Assembly (NCBI GenBank): GCA_019415985.1
Contig: DXYE01000003.1
Span: 1 to 64,000 of the forward strand
Origin: Clostridiales bacterium
Lineage (GTDB): Bacteria; Bacillota; Clostridia; Oscillospirales; CAG-272
DNA: 64,000 bases
Direction: 5' to 3'
Below, in pieces: positions 46,382 to 54,449 of the stretch. The position numbers were made by a program, and so were the translations under genes. The notes below the pieces were generated by a model, which saw only the letters and a list, made by a program, of their open reading frames with translations, had not been told where the DNA came from and made no database searches. Position 1 is the stretch's first letter. Each line of letters begins with the position of its first letter.

Positions 46382-46845
46382 TTATAAAACAAGCTCTACC
46401 GTGATAAAGCTTTCGTTTCTCCATGCTTCAGTAAAGCCAGTATTTAAGAACAAAGTAACGCTTGGATTGTCTATTGCTATATTGTCGCACAATCTCGTGA
46501 TGCCGTTTGCTTTTGCGGCTTCTATGAGCAGCCTAAGTCCTTTTTTACCATATCCTACTCCTCTATATTGTGCTTCGACAATGAGACTGACAATACATGC
46601 CTGATAGTTTTCATCATAATGATAAGCAGCTTCCCTGATAAACCGCTTGATTGTATCTGAAAAAAATAACGGAAATAATATTTTTTTCATCGGAGAGCAA
46701 CCAATTTTTATACCACGATTCCCAATTTTCTTATGGAAAGCTGATCGCTCCGCCCCACTTTTCGTTGTAGGACATGGACTCCTTGTCTGCCAGTAAAAAT
46801 TGACGGTATGCTAAATTTTTCAGTTAGGGTTTGTACAGCGTTAAC
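46382..46845 (-). pseudogene. Broken GNAT-family acetyltransferase
   Basis: The minus strand carries LAYRQFLLADKESMSYNEKWGGAISFP in pieces, an in-frame TAA (46731-46733), then ENWESWYKNWLLSDEK, a frameshift between about 46630 and 46690, and then REAAYHYDENYQACIVSL, EAQYRGVGYGKKGLRLLIEA and NIAIDNPSVTLFLNTGFTEAW. Joined, these give one ordinary GNAT protein with its acetyl-CoA loop (YRGVGYG). A 102-codon open frame covers only the C-terminal part and starts without a ribosome binding site. Confidence 0.7.
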
Positions 46846-47053
46846 ATATTCATAACCTTATCAATGAAATTGAATTTTAAACAAAAAAGTCGGAGCCGTT
46901 GCCAGCGGTTGATGTAATAGGCGTTTGTTAAAACAGTTTTACTCTAAAGTCGTTTGAAAGCTTTCAGGCAATGGTACCTTTCATAACTTTCTATATACGC
47001 TCCATGATATACAGCGTCAGGGATTTCCCTCTCAGAGCCTCCTGCGCCTACAA
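46846..47053. other. Gap before the Rrf2 gene
   Basis: No gene or clear terminator was recognised in this stretch. Confidence 0.3.
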
Positions 47054-47491
47054 TTAAATTATATAGTTGTTGATATATTTTGAATTTGGCCGGTCCAGGA
47101 TATCCTGTAAAGTAATGCTGTCAAGATATTCGTCAATGACCTTTTTTAAACCGCGCCAAATCGGAAGCGTCTCGCATTCCGCGCTGCGCTCGCATTCGAC
47201 AGGATACCGGTCGAGACAGGCGACAGGAGACAGACTCCCCTCGGTCAGACGCAGAATTTCGCCCACTGTATATTTGTCCGGTGATTTTGCGAGGCGATAA
47301 CCTCCCTGAAACCCACGCGTCGTTTTTAAAATGTCGCTTTTTTTGAGGATGGGAACGATTTGTTCCAAATATTTTTTGGAGATATTCTGCCGCTGCGCAA
47401 TATCCTTTAAAGAGATAAAGCCGTTTTCCTGATGTTCGGCGAGATCCAGCATCATACGCAGTGCATATCGGCCCTTTGTGGAAATTTTCAT
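47054..47491 (-). CDS. Rrf2-family transcriptional regulator (IscR/CymR-like)
   Basis: A 145-residue winged-helix regulator. The N-terminal MKISTKGRYALRMMLDLAEH and the recognition region ISKKYLEQIVPILKKSDILKTTRGFQGGYRL are characteristic. Cys92, Cys100 and Cys106 lie where IscR has its three cluster-binding cysteines (spacing Cx7Cx5C against Cx5Cx5C), so Fe-S sensing is plausible. In Clostridia such genes often sit with nifS/iscU; here the neighbours are ispF and cysK, which instead points to sulfur or cysteine control as in CymR. It has its own promoter. Confidence 0.9.
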   Translation of the reverse strand: MKISTKGRYALRMMLDLAEHQENGFISLKDIAQRQNISKKYLEQIVPILKKSDILKTTRGFQGGYRLAKSPDKYTVGEILRLTEGSLSPVACLDRYPVECERSAECETLPIWRGLKKVIDEYLDSITLQDILDRPNSKYINNYII

Positions 47492-47531
47492 GCCTGTTCA
47501 CCTCGTAAATCGAAATAAACCTTATGAACAA

Positions 47532-47560
47532 GTTATAATAAGTTTTGCAAAAGAAGACAA
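47532..47560 (-). promoter_or_regulatory. Promoter of the Rrf2 gene
   Basis: On the minus strand TTGTCT (47555-47560) and TATAAC (47532-47537) are 17 bases apart, about 40 bases before the start codon. Confidence 0.65.
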
Positions 47561-47776
47561 TACTTTTTCGATTATTGGAGAATGGGTCGACACAATGAAA
47601 TATACAGGATTCTGTCATATGTTTCTTCATACAGGACAGCATTGGGACTACAGACAATCATTTCTCTATCGAAGCATTGTCATAAAGATATGCCGGGTAT
47701 GAAAACAATAAAATACGCCCTCTTCCCGTCTTATATCGAAGCCTCACTGTCTGGATATGTGCTGCCGTCAGGAGCC

Positions 47777-48286
47777 TTATGACAGATCAAAATTCAGATT
47801 CTGCAGCAGAACCACGGCGTGCGCTGAGATACCTTCTCCTCGTCCGGTAAACCCGAGGCGCTCCTCTGTTGTAGCCTTGATATTTACAGCGTCCTCGGAG
47901 ACGCTGTAAATACGGGCAAGATTGGTGCGCATTTGCGGAATGTATGGAGCAAGACGCGGGCACTGCGCCAGTATGGTGGCATCCGCATTGACGATTCGCA
48001 TGCTTTTGGATGTCAGCAGTTCCGCTATATGCCCGGATAGCTTGATACTGCTGATATCTTTATAGGCGGGGTCCGTGTCGGGAAAATGATGTCCGATATC
48101 ACCCAGACCCATAGCGCCGAGAACCGCGTCCATTACTGCATGCAGGAGAACGTCCGCATCGGAATGACCGAGCAGTCCCATGGTATACGGGATTTCTACG
48201 CCGCCCAATATCAAACGCCTGCCGGCGGAAAGTCTGTGGACATCATAACCGTGCCCAATTCGAAACGGGTATAGGGGTATAGCCAT
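47777..48286 (-). CDS. ispF: 2-C-methyl-D-erythritol 2,4-cyclodiphosphate synthase
   Basis: Fifth step of the MEP isoprenoid pathway. The 169-residue chain has the zinc-binding GHGYDVHRL and [15 protein letters not shown], the [10 protein letters not shown] loop, and the C-terminal [24 protein letters not shown]. Length is normal. It follows ispD by about 105 bases on the same strand; the two are often neighbours or fused in other bacteria. Confidence 0.96.
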   Translation of the reverse strand: MAIPLYPFRIGHGYDVHRLSAGRRLILGGVEIPYTMGLLGHSDADVLLHAVMDAVLGAMGLGDIGHHFPDTDPAYKDISSIKLSGHIAELLTSKSMRIVNADATILAQCPRLAPYIPQMRTNLARIYSVSEDAVNIKATTEERLGFTGRGEGISAHAVVLLQNLNFDLS

Positions 48287-48392
48287 AGAAAGCTCTCCTT
48301 TCCTGTTTTCGCTTCTTGCAACCGATTGACATACAGGCTTATAAAACGCTAACGTCTTATCTCTGTTTTATGAAGATCCGGTATAGTTGCAT

Positions 48393-49151
48393 TCAATAGT
48401 CAACATCAGCAAATCTTTTTTCAGCTCTGGCGGAGAGAATGGCGTCTGCAAAGAGCAGATCCTCAGGCGTTGTGATTTTTATATTCTGATAACCGCAGTC
48501 GACGAGCTGAACGGCAAACCCGAGCGCTTCCGCCAGCGCGCAGTCGTCGGTTGCCGAAAAACCATTCGCTTTGGCCGTATATGCGCAGGCGCGGTAAAGC
48601 TCCGTTTTGAACGTCTGAGGGGTCTGCACTTGCCAAAGATGCTTTCTGTCGAGCGTTTGCATGACTTTTCCGTTGGCATCGGCCAGTTTTGTCGTATCCT
48701 TGGATCGACATGCAGCAGCCGCAGCGCCTACTGAAAAAGCCTGACGCGCAACCTCATCGATTTGTTCAGGCTGAATGAGACAACGCGCGCCGTCATGGAT
48801 AGCGATGAATTTGGATCGGTCAGATATGGCCTGCAATCCGAGCAGGGCTGAAAGCTGACGGGTTGCCCCGCCCGGTACGATTTTTTTTACCTTGCTGAGG
48901 CTGTACTGCTCTATGTACGGAGGGTACCATGCAATATCCTCCGGCCTTGCCACAACGATGATTTCTCTGACCAAGGCGCTTTTTTCAAACTGCTGCAGTG
49001 TGCGTATGATAACAGGAACGTCCCTTAGCGGTAAAAACTGTTTCGGAACTGACGAACCCATACGTGTCCCGCTGCCGGCGGCAACGATGACAGCGGAAAG
49101 AAAATAGCGTTTGGGGGAAATAGAAAAGATACTGCTTTTGGTATTTTTCAT
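48393..49151 (-). CDS. ispD: 2-C-methyl-D-erythritol 4-phosphate cytidylyltransferase
   Basis: Transfers CMP to MEP in the non-mevalonate pathway. The 252-residue chain has the nucleotide-binding loop AVIVAAGSGTRMGSSVPKQFLPL, IAIHDGARCLI, and the C-terminal FSATDDCALAEALG and ITTPEDLLFADAIL. It begins with a longer lead (about 20 residues) than usual before the first strand. The ATG at 49151 is six bases after GAGAAGGGA and is preferred over the ATG at 49169, which lies inside that site. Confidence 0.95.
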   Translation of the reverse strand: MKNTKSSIFSISPKRYFLSAVIVAAGSGTRMGSSVPKQFLPLRDVPVIIRTLQQFEKSALVREIIVVARPEDIAWYPPYIEQYSLSKVKKIVPGGATRQLSALLGLQAISDRSKFIAIHDGARCLIQPEQIDEVARQAFSVGAAAAACRSKDTTKLADANGKVMQTLDRKHLWQVQTPQTFKTELYRACAYTAKANGFSATDDCALAEALGFAVQLVDCGYQNIKITTPEDLLFADAILSARAEKRFADVDY

Positions 49152-49304
49152 TACCGTTCCCTTCTCCATGTCGATTAGATCGTGCTCTGTGGATGATCTA
49201 TCATTCAGTCACATTTGAGTCTGCCGACTGAGCATGGCCATCGGCTATTGTGCGCGATGCCGAAATGCTCAGACGCCGTTAGAGATGCAAAGCAATTTTA
49301 AAAT

Positions 49305-50237
49305 TTATTGCATCATTGCGCCGCTGAGTTCTCTGACAGAGCTTATATTGTTTCGCCTGAGATAATCGGCAATGCCGTCAATGATTTCCATTGGACAGAG
49401 GGGATTCGAGAAAGCCGCCGTTCCAATACCCACGACATCAGCGCCGGCTAAAAGCATCTCGACCGCCATATCGGCATCCGCAATACCGCCCATGCCGATG
49501 ATAGGCAGCGTAACGGCCTGCCTGACCTGCCAGACCATCCGCAGGGCGACGGGAAAAACTGCGGGACCGGACAGACCGCCGATGACATTGGCCAGAATCG
49601 GCTTCCTGGAACGAATGTCAATGCGCATACCGGTCAGTGTATTGATCAGGCTGAGCGCGTCGGCGCCGGCCGACGCTGCGGCACGCGCCGTATCCGTAAT
49701 ATCGGTTACATTGGGAGACAACTTAACAATCAGGGGCTTTTTTGCGTATTTACGGACTTCGGACGTAATTTTTTCTACCGTTTTCGGCTGTGTGCCAAAC
49801 GCTACGCCGCCCTCCTTTACATTTGGACAGGAGATATTCATCTCGATGAGATCGGTTTCAGAATCCGACAGTATTTCGGCCATCCGGCAATAGTCTTCGA
49901 TGGTGGAACCGGCGATGTTCGCGATAACGACCGCATTTTCCATCTTCAGCCGGGGCAGCTCGACGCGAAGAAAATGCTGAACACCCGGGTTTTGGAGTCC
50001 GATGCTGTTCAGAATGCCGGCAGGTGTCTCGGCAATTCGCGGCGTAGGATTTCCTGCTTTCGGCTGAAGCGTCAGTCCCTTAACAGTAATGGCGCCCAGG
50101 GAAGATGGCGCATAAAAGTCCGCATATTCCTGTCCGAATCCACAGGTGCCCGATACGGTAACTACAGGATTTTTCAGCAAAAGACCGCAGAACGGAACAG
50201 AAAGGGAAGGGGAGGTACTTTTTATTTTCATGACCAT
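49305..50237 (-). CDS. pyrD: Dihydroorotate dehydrogenase B, catalytic subunit
   Basis: Oxidises dihydroorotate to orotate in pyrimidine synthesis; the class 1B enzyme uses NAD+ through PyrK. The 310-residue chain has VTVSGTCGFGQEY, NSIGLQNPGV, the catalytic Cys in MNISCPNVKEGGVAFG, the FMN-binding Lys in PLIVKLSPNV, and IGMGGIADADMAVEMLLAGAD. Its start overlaps the end of pyrK, and AAAGGAG lies five bases before the ATG. Confidence 0.96.
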   Translation of the reverse strand: MVMKIKSTSPSLSVPFCGLLLKNPVVTVSGTCGFGQEYADFYAPSSLGAITVKGLTLQPKAGNPTPRIAETPAGILNSIGLQNPGVQHFLRVELPRLKMENAVVIANIAGSTIEDYCRMAEILSDSETDLIEMNISCPNVKEGGVAFGTQPKTVEKITSEVRKYAKKPLIVKLSPNVTDITDTARAAASAGADALSLINTLTGMRIDIRSRKPILANVIGGLSGPAVFPVALRMVWQVRQAVTLPIIGMGGIADADMAVEMLLAGADVVGIGTAAFSNPLCPMEIIDGIADYLRRNNISSVRELSGAMMQ

Positions 50238-51013
50238 ATGATCTCCTTTGCGTCAAAAACGGGCCCGTCCACGCAAACGCGTTTATAACGTTCCGTTGTC
50301 TCATCGTTTTCATAAAAAAGCGTTTTACAGACGCAGGAGAGACAAGCGCCGACGCCGCACCCCATGCGTTCTTCCATACTGACCTGACAGTGGACCTGAA
50401 ATGTCTCCGCAAGAGCAGCCGCAACCGCCATCATAGGACGCGGACCGCATACCAGGACGGTATCCCACTTCTTGTTTGCAAGTTCATCCTGCAGAAGCTC
50501 GGTGACGCGGCCGGCTCTGCCGAAAGAACCATCGTCTGTACTGACTTCAACAGAGATGCCGTTGCTTTGGAAATCATCCGTCAGATGAATCAAAGACGCT
50601 GTTCGGAAGCCGAGAAGCGCTTTGACCTGCCCGCCGCTTCTCTGCGCGGCTTTACCCGCTGAAAGCAGCGGATATATACCGATACCGCCGCCCAGCAGAA
50701 GAATTCTGCCACCCTGCGGTATGCGAAAGCCGTTTCCTTTAGGCCCCAGTAAATCTACGGACATGCCGGGTCTAAGCGAGGACATGAATGCGGTACCTTT
50801 TCCGCGCACTTCATAGCATAAACGGACCGTGTCGCCATCAATTTCACAAATACTGATTGGTCGTCGGAGCGTCTGCGCATCTCCGCAGCGAACATGAACG
50901 ATCTGTCCCGGACTTGCCGCACCGGCTATATCCGGTGCGAGGACTCGCATATCAAATATTTCTGCATCCGCAAGCATTTCTTTGTTTTGAATGATTTTTC
51001 CTTTGGTTAGCAT
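50228..51013 (-). CDS. pyrK: Dihydroorotate dehydrogenase electron-transfer subunit
   Basis: FAD and [2Fe-2S] protein that passes electrons from PyrD to NAD+. The 261-residue chain has the FAD-binding RRPISICEID, the NAD-binding LLLGGGIGIYPLL, and a C-terminal cluster site MEERMGCGVGACLSCVCKT with a further Cys in RVCVDGPVF. It shares bases with pyrD, consistent with coupled production of the two subunits. It is the third gene of the pyrC-F-K-D run. Confidence 0.95.
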   Translation of the reverse strand: MLTKGKIIQNKEMLADAEIFDMRVLAPDIAGAASPGQIVHVRCGDAQTLRRPISICEIDGDTVRLCYEVRGKGTAFMSSLRPGMSVDLLGPKGNGFRIPQGGRILLLGGGIGIYPLLSAGKAAQRSGGQVKALLGFRTASLIHLTDDFQSNGISVEVSTDDGSFGRAGRVTELLQDELANKKWDTVLVCGPRPMMAVAAALAETFQVHCQVSMEERMGCGVGACLSCVCKTLFYENDETTERYKRVCVDGPVFDAKEIIWS

Positions 51014-51155
51014 ATCTTACTGCGCGCATATCTGCGCATCTCCTGCTTTTATTTAAAAGATCAACATGATTTTTGGGATGTGAGCCGATCATAAGCGCGG
51101 CAGATCGGTCGGGCACAGTCTCCGCTCGAAAGTCTCTCTGTATGTCCTTCACGTA

Positions 51156-52076
51156 TCAGCAGAGCGGGCAGACGCTGTGCAAATCGTCTCTCATTTTTAT
51201 AACGGCTTTCCGCGTACACTCTGCAAAATGGAGCGGGTCGTTTTGAACTCGGTAGGCATATATCAGTCCCCGTGAAGAATTGACGATGGCACCGGAACCA
51301 TCGGATGCAAAGGCATCCGCCAAGTCCTGTGCAGTTCCTCCCTGCGCACCGTATCCGGGGATGAGAAAAAAGGTGTGCGGCATAGCACGTCGAAGCTCTG
51401 TCAATTGCCGGGGATAGGTTGCACCCACCACAGCGCCGCACGGTGAATAACCTGATGGCCCTATCGCGTCCTTTCCCCATAGTTCAACTTTGTCCGCAAC
51501 GCGGCGGTACAGCGGCAGTCCGCCTGTATCGATATCCTGAAAATCACCGGAGGAGGCGTTTGAGGTCTTGACTAAAACAAACACCGCTTTTCTGAATTTT
51601 GAAGCGACTGTTAGGAACGGCTCGACTCCGTCGAAGCCGAGATAAGGATTAACCGTCAGTGCGTCGGCGGGTGTTGCGCTTGCCTCCGAGGAAAAAAGGG
51701 GTGTTTTTCCCAAAAAAGCCGCGGCGTATGCTTTTGCAGTATTGCCGATGTCGTTTCGTTTGCCATCCAGGATCACATATAGTCCGGCCTCCGCTGCATA
51801 TTTCATGGTACGGTCAAGAGCTGCAAGTCCAGGTAGGCCGTACATTTCATAAAAGGCAGACTGCGGCTTTACAGCAGGAATCAGATCTGCGGCCGCGTCA
51901 ATCAGCTTCCTGTTAAACTGCCATATGGCTTCACCAGCAGCTTCAAAAGTATCACCAAAACGGTTGCGCGCCTCCTCGCGTATCTGCGCGGGAATGAGGG
52001 AGAGCTCGGGGTCCAATCCCATAACAGTCGGGTTCTTTTTTTTGCGTATCTCTTCAAGTAAATGCTCCATGGACAT
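51156..52076 (-). CDS. pyrF: Orotidine 5'-phosphate decarboxylase (type 2)
   Basis: Last step of UMP synthesis. The 306-residue chain belongs to the longer type 2 group, with VMGLDPELSLIP, VKPQSAFYEMYG, the catalytic cluster LDGKRNDIGNTAKAYA (Lys-Asp-Asn) and PGYGAQGGTAQDLADAF. Follows pyrC by 16 bases. About 140 bases separate it from pyrK, without a clear terminator, so one transcript is likely. Confidence 0.95.
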   Translation of the reverse strand: MSMEHLLEEIRKKKNPTVMGLDPELSLIPAQIREEARNRFGDTFEAAGEAIWQFNRKLIDAAADLIPAVKPQSAFYEMYGLPGLAALDRTMKYAAEAGLYVILDGKRNDIGNTAKAYAAAFLGKTPLFSSEASATPADALTVNPYLGFDGVEPFLTVASKFRKAVFVLVKTSNASSGDFQDIDTGGLPLYRRVADKVELWGKDAIGPSGYSPCGAVVGATYPRQLTELRRAMPHTFFLIPGYGAQGGTAQDLADAFASDGSGAIVNSSRGLIYAYRVQNDPLHFAECTRKAVIKMRDDLHSVCPLC

Positions 52077-52092
52077 GGTTGTTTACCTCACT

Positions 52093-53385
52093 TCAATCTT
52101 TTATATATTGCTGGGTTCCCTTAACCATTAAAGATTCAACGGATGCATCCAATTTTATACAGAAATAGGGAGAATTGAAAGCTTTACTCCTGTTGTTTTC
52201 CTTCGTAAGCGTGAAAGCGGAATTCGGGCGGTAAAAAACAATATCCGCAGGGCTGCCGACTGTAAGCTTTCCAAGCCCAAATCGGGTATACAGACCGCTT
52301 ATCCGGGCCGGGGCAAGCGTCATTTTGTCAATGAGCTGCGAAAGGGTGAGATGTCCCGGTTTTACGAGATAGGTATACGAAACGGGGAAAGCGGTCTGCA
52401 ATCCGATAATTCCGTTTGCGCCCGCTGTGATGTCTTTTCCTTTATCCTCTGTCGTATGTGGCGCATGATCGGTTGAGATGCAGTCAATCGTTCCATCCTG
52501 AAGGCCGCGAATGATTGCCTGTCTGTCCTCCTCCGTGCGCAGAGGCGGATTCATCTTTGCCATGACACCGAACGTGAGCAGAGCATCCTCGGTCAGGGAG
52601 AAATAGTGAGGGCAGGTCTCACAGGTGACAGAAACGCCGCGTGCTTTGGCTTCGCGGATGAGCTGAACGCTGCCCTTTGTACTGATATGTGCCAGATGTA
52701 TATGTGTCCCGGTTTCCTCTGCAAGTATGATCTCTCTTGCCACCATAACCTCCTCGGAGGAATTTGGTATACCGGAGACTCGGAGCTTCCGTGAGACCTT
52801 TCCCTCGTTGACGCAGGCGCCTGCTGCGAGAGAAAGATCCTCACAGTGCGATATAACAAAGGAACCGCATTTATTCGCTTCACATAAGGCTGTACGCATA
52901 AGCGAAGCCGATTCGACGGGCCGTCCGTCATCAGAGAATGCTGTGGCCCCGTTTTCTGCCAGTAATTGAATGTCACAGAGCTGTTTGCCGGCCTGACCGG
53001 CCGTGATGGCTGCGATGGGAAATACACGGCAGATAGCTGTCGCCTCTGCCTTTCTCAAGATATACCGGAGCGTTTCCGGATTGTCTGTAACCGGGGAGGT
53101 GTTCGGCATACAGAATATGGAGCCGAAGCCGCCGGCAGCCGCTGCGCGGGTACCGGTAATGATATCCTCTTTTTGAGTAAATCCCGGATCACGCAGATGC
53201 ACATGGAGATCAATGAAAGCAGGAGAGGCAAAGCAGCCGTTCATATCCAGAGTCATGGAGGCGTCCTTTTTAAGGGATCTGCCTATGGCTGTTACAACAC
53301 CGTCTTGAATAAGCATTTCACACTGGTAGGGCCTGTCGTCGCCGCTGTTCAGCAGCATGATGTTTTGAATGCATATGGATTTCAT
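52093..53385 (-). CDS. pyrC: Dihydroorotase
   Basis: Cyclises carbamoyl-aspartate to dihydroorotate. The 430-residue chain is a type I amidohydrolase with the metal-binding FIDLHVHLRDPGFTQKEDI, SHCEDLSL, HIHLAHISTKGSV, CISTDHAPHT and a C-terminal GSPADIVFY. GTGAGG lies nine bases before the ATG at 53385; the frame opens seven codons earlier. It is the first gene of the pyr run. pyrB, pyrE and carAB are not in the window, and no PyrR-type attenuator is seen in the short leader. Confidence 0.95.
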   Translation of the reverse strand: MKSICIQNIMLLNSGDDRPYQCEMLIQDGVVTAIGRSLKKDASMTLDMNGCFASPAFIDLHVHLRDPGFTQKEDIITGTRAAAAGGFGSIFCMPNTSPVTDNPETLRYILRKAEATAICRVFPIAAITAGQAGKQLCDIQLLAENGATAFSDDGRPVESASLMRTALCEANKCGSFVISHCEDLSLAAGACVNEGKVSRKLRVSGIPNSSEEVMVAREIILAEETGTHIHLAHISTKGSVQLIREAKARGVSVTCETCPHYFSLTEDALLTFGVMAKMNPPLRTEEDRQAIIRGLQDGTIDCISTDHAPHTTEDKGKDITAGANGIIGLQTAFPVSYTYLVKPGHLTLSQLIDKMTLAPARISGLYTRFGLGKLTVGSPADIVFYRPNSAFTLTKENNRSKAFNSPYFCIKLDASVESLMVKGTQQYIKD

Positions 53386-53607
53386 ATTCAGATTCCTCAC
53401 TCTCATAAATATACGATGTGCGGGTAAATCTTTAATTCTTATCTATCTCGGAACAGGTATTATGGAGATCAAAATATTTCGAAAAAATAACAAAACATGA
53501 CCGAGATTGGGACAGAAATTCGAATATACCCAAAGCATCGGCATCTGAGGCGCGATATCACGAATACCGCAGCACTTGGCGCAGATAGACCGTTTATGAA
53601 CCCGTAT

Positions 53608-54315
53608 TTACTTTTTGATCATATATCCTATCCCTCTGACCGTATGTATCAGCTTGCATTGGAACTTTTCATCGATCTTTAGCCGGAGATATCTAACATA
53701 GACGTCAACGACATTCGTGTCGCCGAGATAATCGTACCCCCATACCTTTGCAAAGGCGTCGCTGCGGCTGACTGTGCTGCCGCGTTGCTGCATAAGATAC
53801 AGAAACAGATCATATTCCCGTTTGGTAAGTTCGATAGGCTCCTCTCGGAAATAAACAGCGCGTGCATCCGTATCGATCCGAATATCATCCGCAGGCGTGT
53901 AGGGCTTTTGCATGAGCGCAGCAAAATTTTGCAGATGCAGAGCACTTTGTCCAGAATATAAGAGTTCTTTCATACAGCGGAGAAAGGATTCCATTAAAAA
54001 GGGACGCATGAATACAACACAATGTGCGTACGATTCATATATTTGCATGTATTCAGCCGACATCAGAGGATCCTCCGGGTACCCCATGAGAATGACAGGA
54101 ATGCCGCCCTTAGCCGTTGACTTGAGAAGCTGATCCATGACAGGAATCGGACAGGATAAATCAATTAGGATCACCTTGTATTCCTCCGGATTTTCAAGCA
54201 GAATGTTTGATATAGCCGAACGGATTTCTGTATGCCGGGAATAAACAGATAATTCCAACGAGAGCATTCGCGCGAAGATCGGACTCTCTGAGCACAGGAG
54301 AATGTCAGCGGTCAT
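53608..54315 (-). CDS. Winged-helix response regulator with degenerate receiver
   Basis: A 235-residue OmpR-type protein. The C-terminal DNA-binding domain (about 140-235) is intact, with ELTKREYDLFLYLMQQRG, WGYDYLGDTNVVDVYVRYLRLKI and VRGIGYMIKK. The receiver keeps the phosphoacceptor Asp (about 52, in ILIDLS) but lacks the acidic pocket (ILLCSES instead of VDDD), the switch Thr (ILMGYP) and the Lys (FMRPF). Phosphorelay is therefore unlikely; it may act constitutively or sense otherwise. There is no kinase beside it. GGAGGAAAG precedes the ATG. Confidence 0.88.
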   Translation of the reverse strand: MTADILLCSESPIFARMLSLELSVYSRHTEIRSAISNILLENPEEYKVILIDLSCPIPVMDQLLKSTAKGGIPVILMGYPEDPLMSAEYMQIYESYAHCVVFMRPFLMESFLRCMKELLYSGQSALHLQNFAALMQKPYTPADDIRIDTDARAVYFREEPIELTKREYDLFLYLMQQRGSTVSRSDAFAKVWGYDYLGDTNVVDVYVRYLRLKIDEKFQCKLIHTVRGIGYMIKK

Positions 54316-54449
54316 ATCTTTCCTCCAAAAATAAAATATAAAGCAAGCAACGGGGCCACATCCGGTCAGATGGATTAGGTGATAGAAAAGGCAGAAACAT
54401 TAGGCAGTTTTCAGCGGCACAGCTTGACTCGGCTTCCCCAAGCGGTTAA
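54316..54449. other. Short gap before the SpoIID gene
   Basis: Contains the ribosome binding site of the orphan regulator and a nearby TATATT but no clear -35. No terminator for the SpoIID gene could be fixed. Confidence 0.3.
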
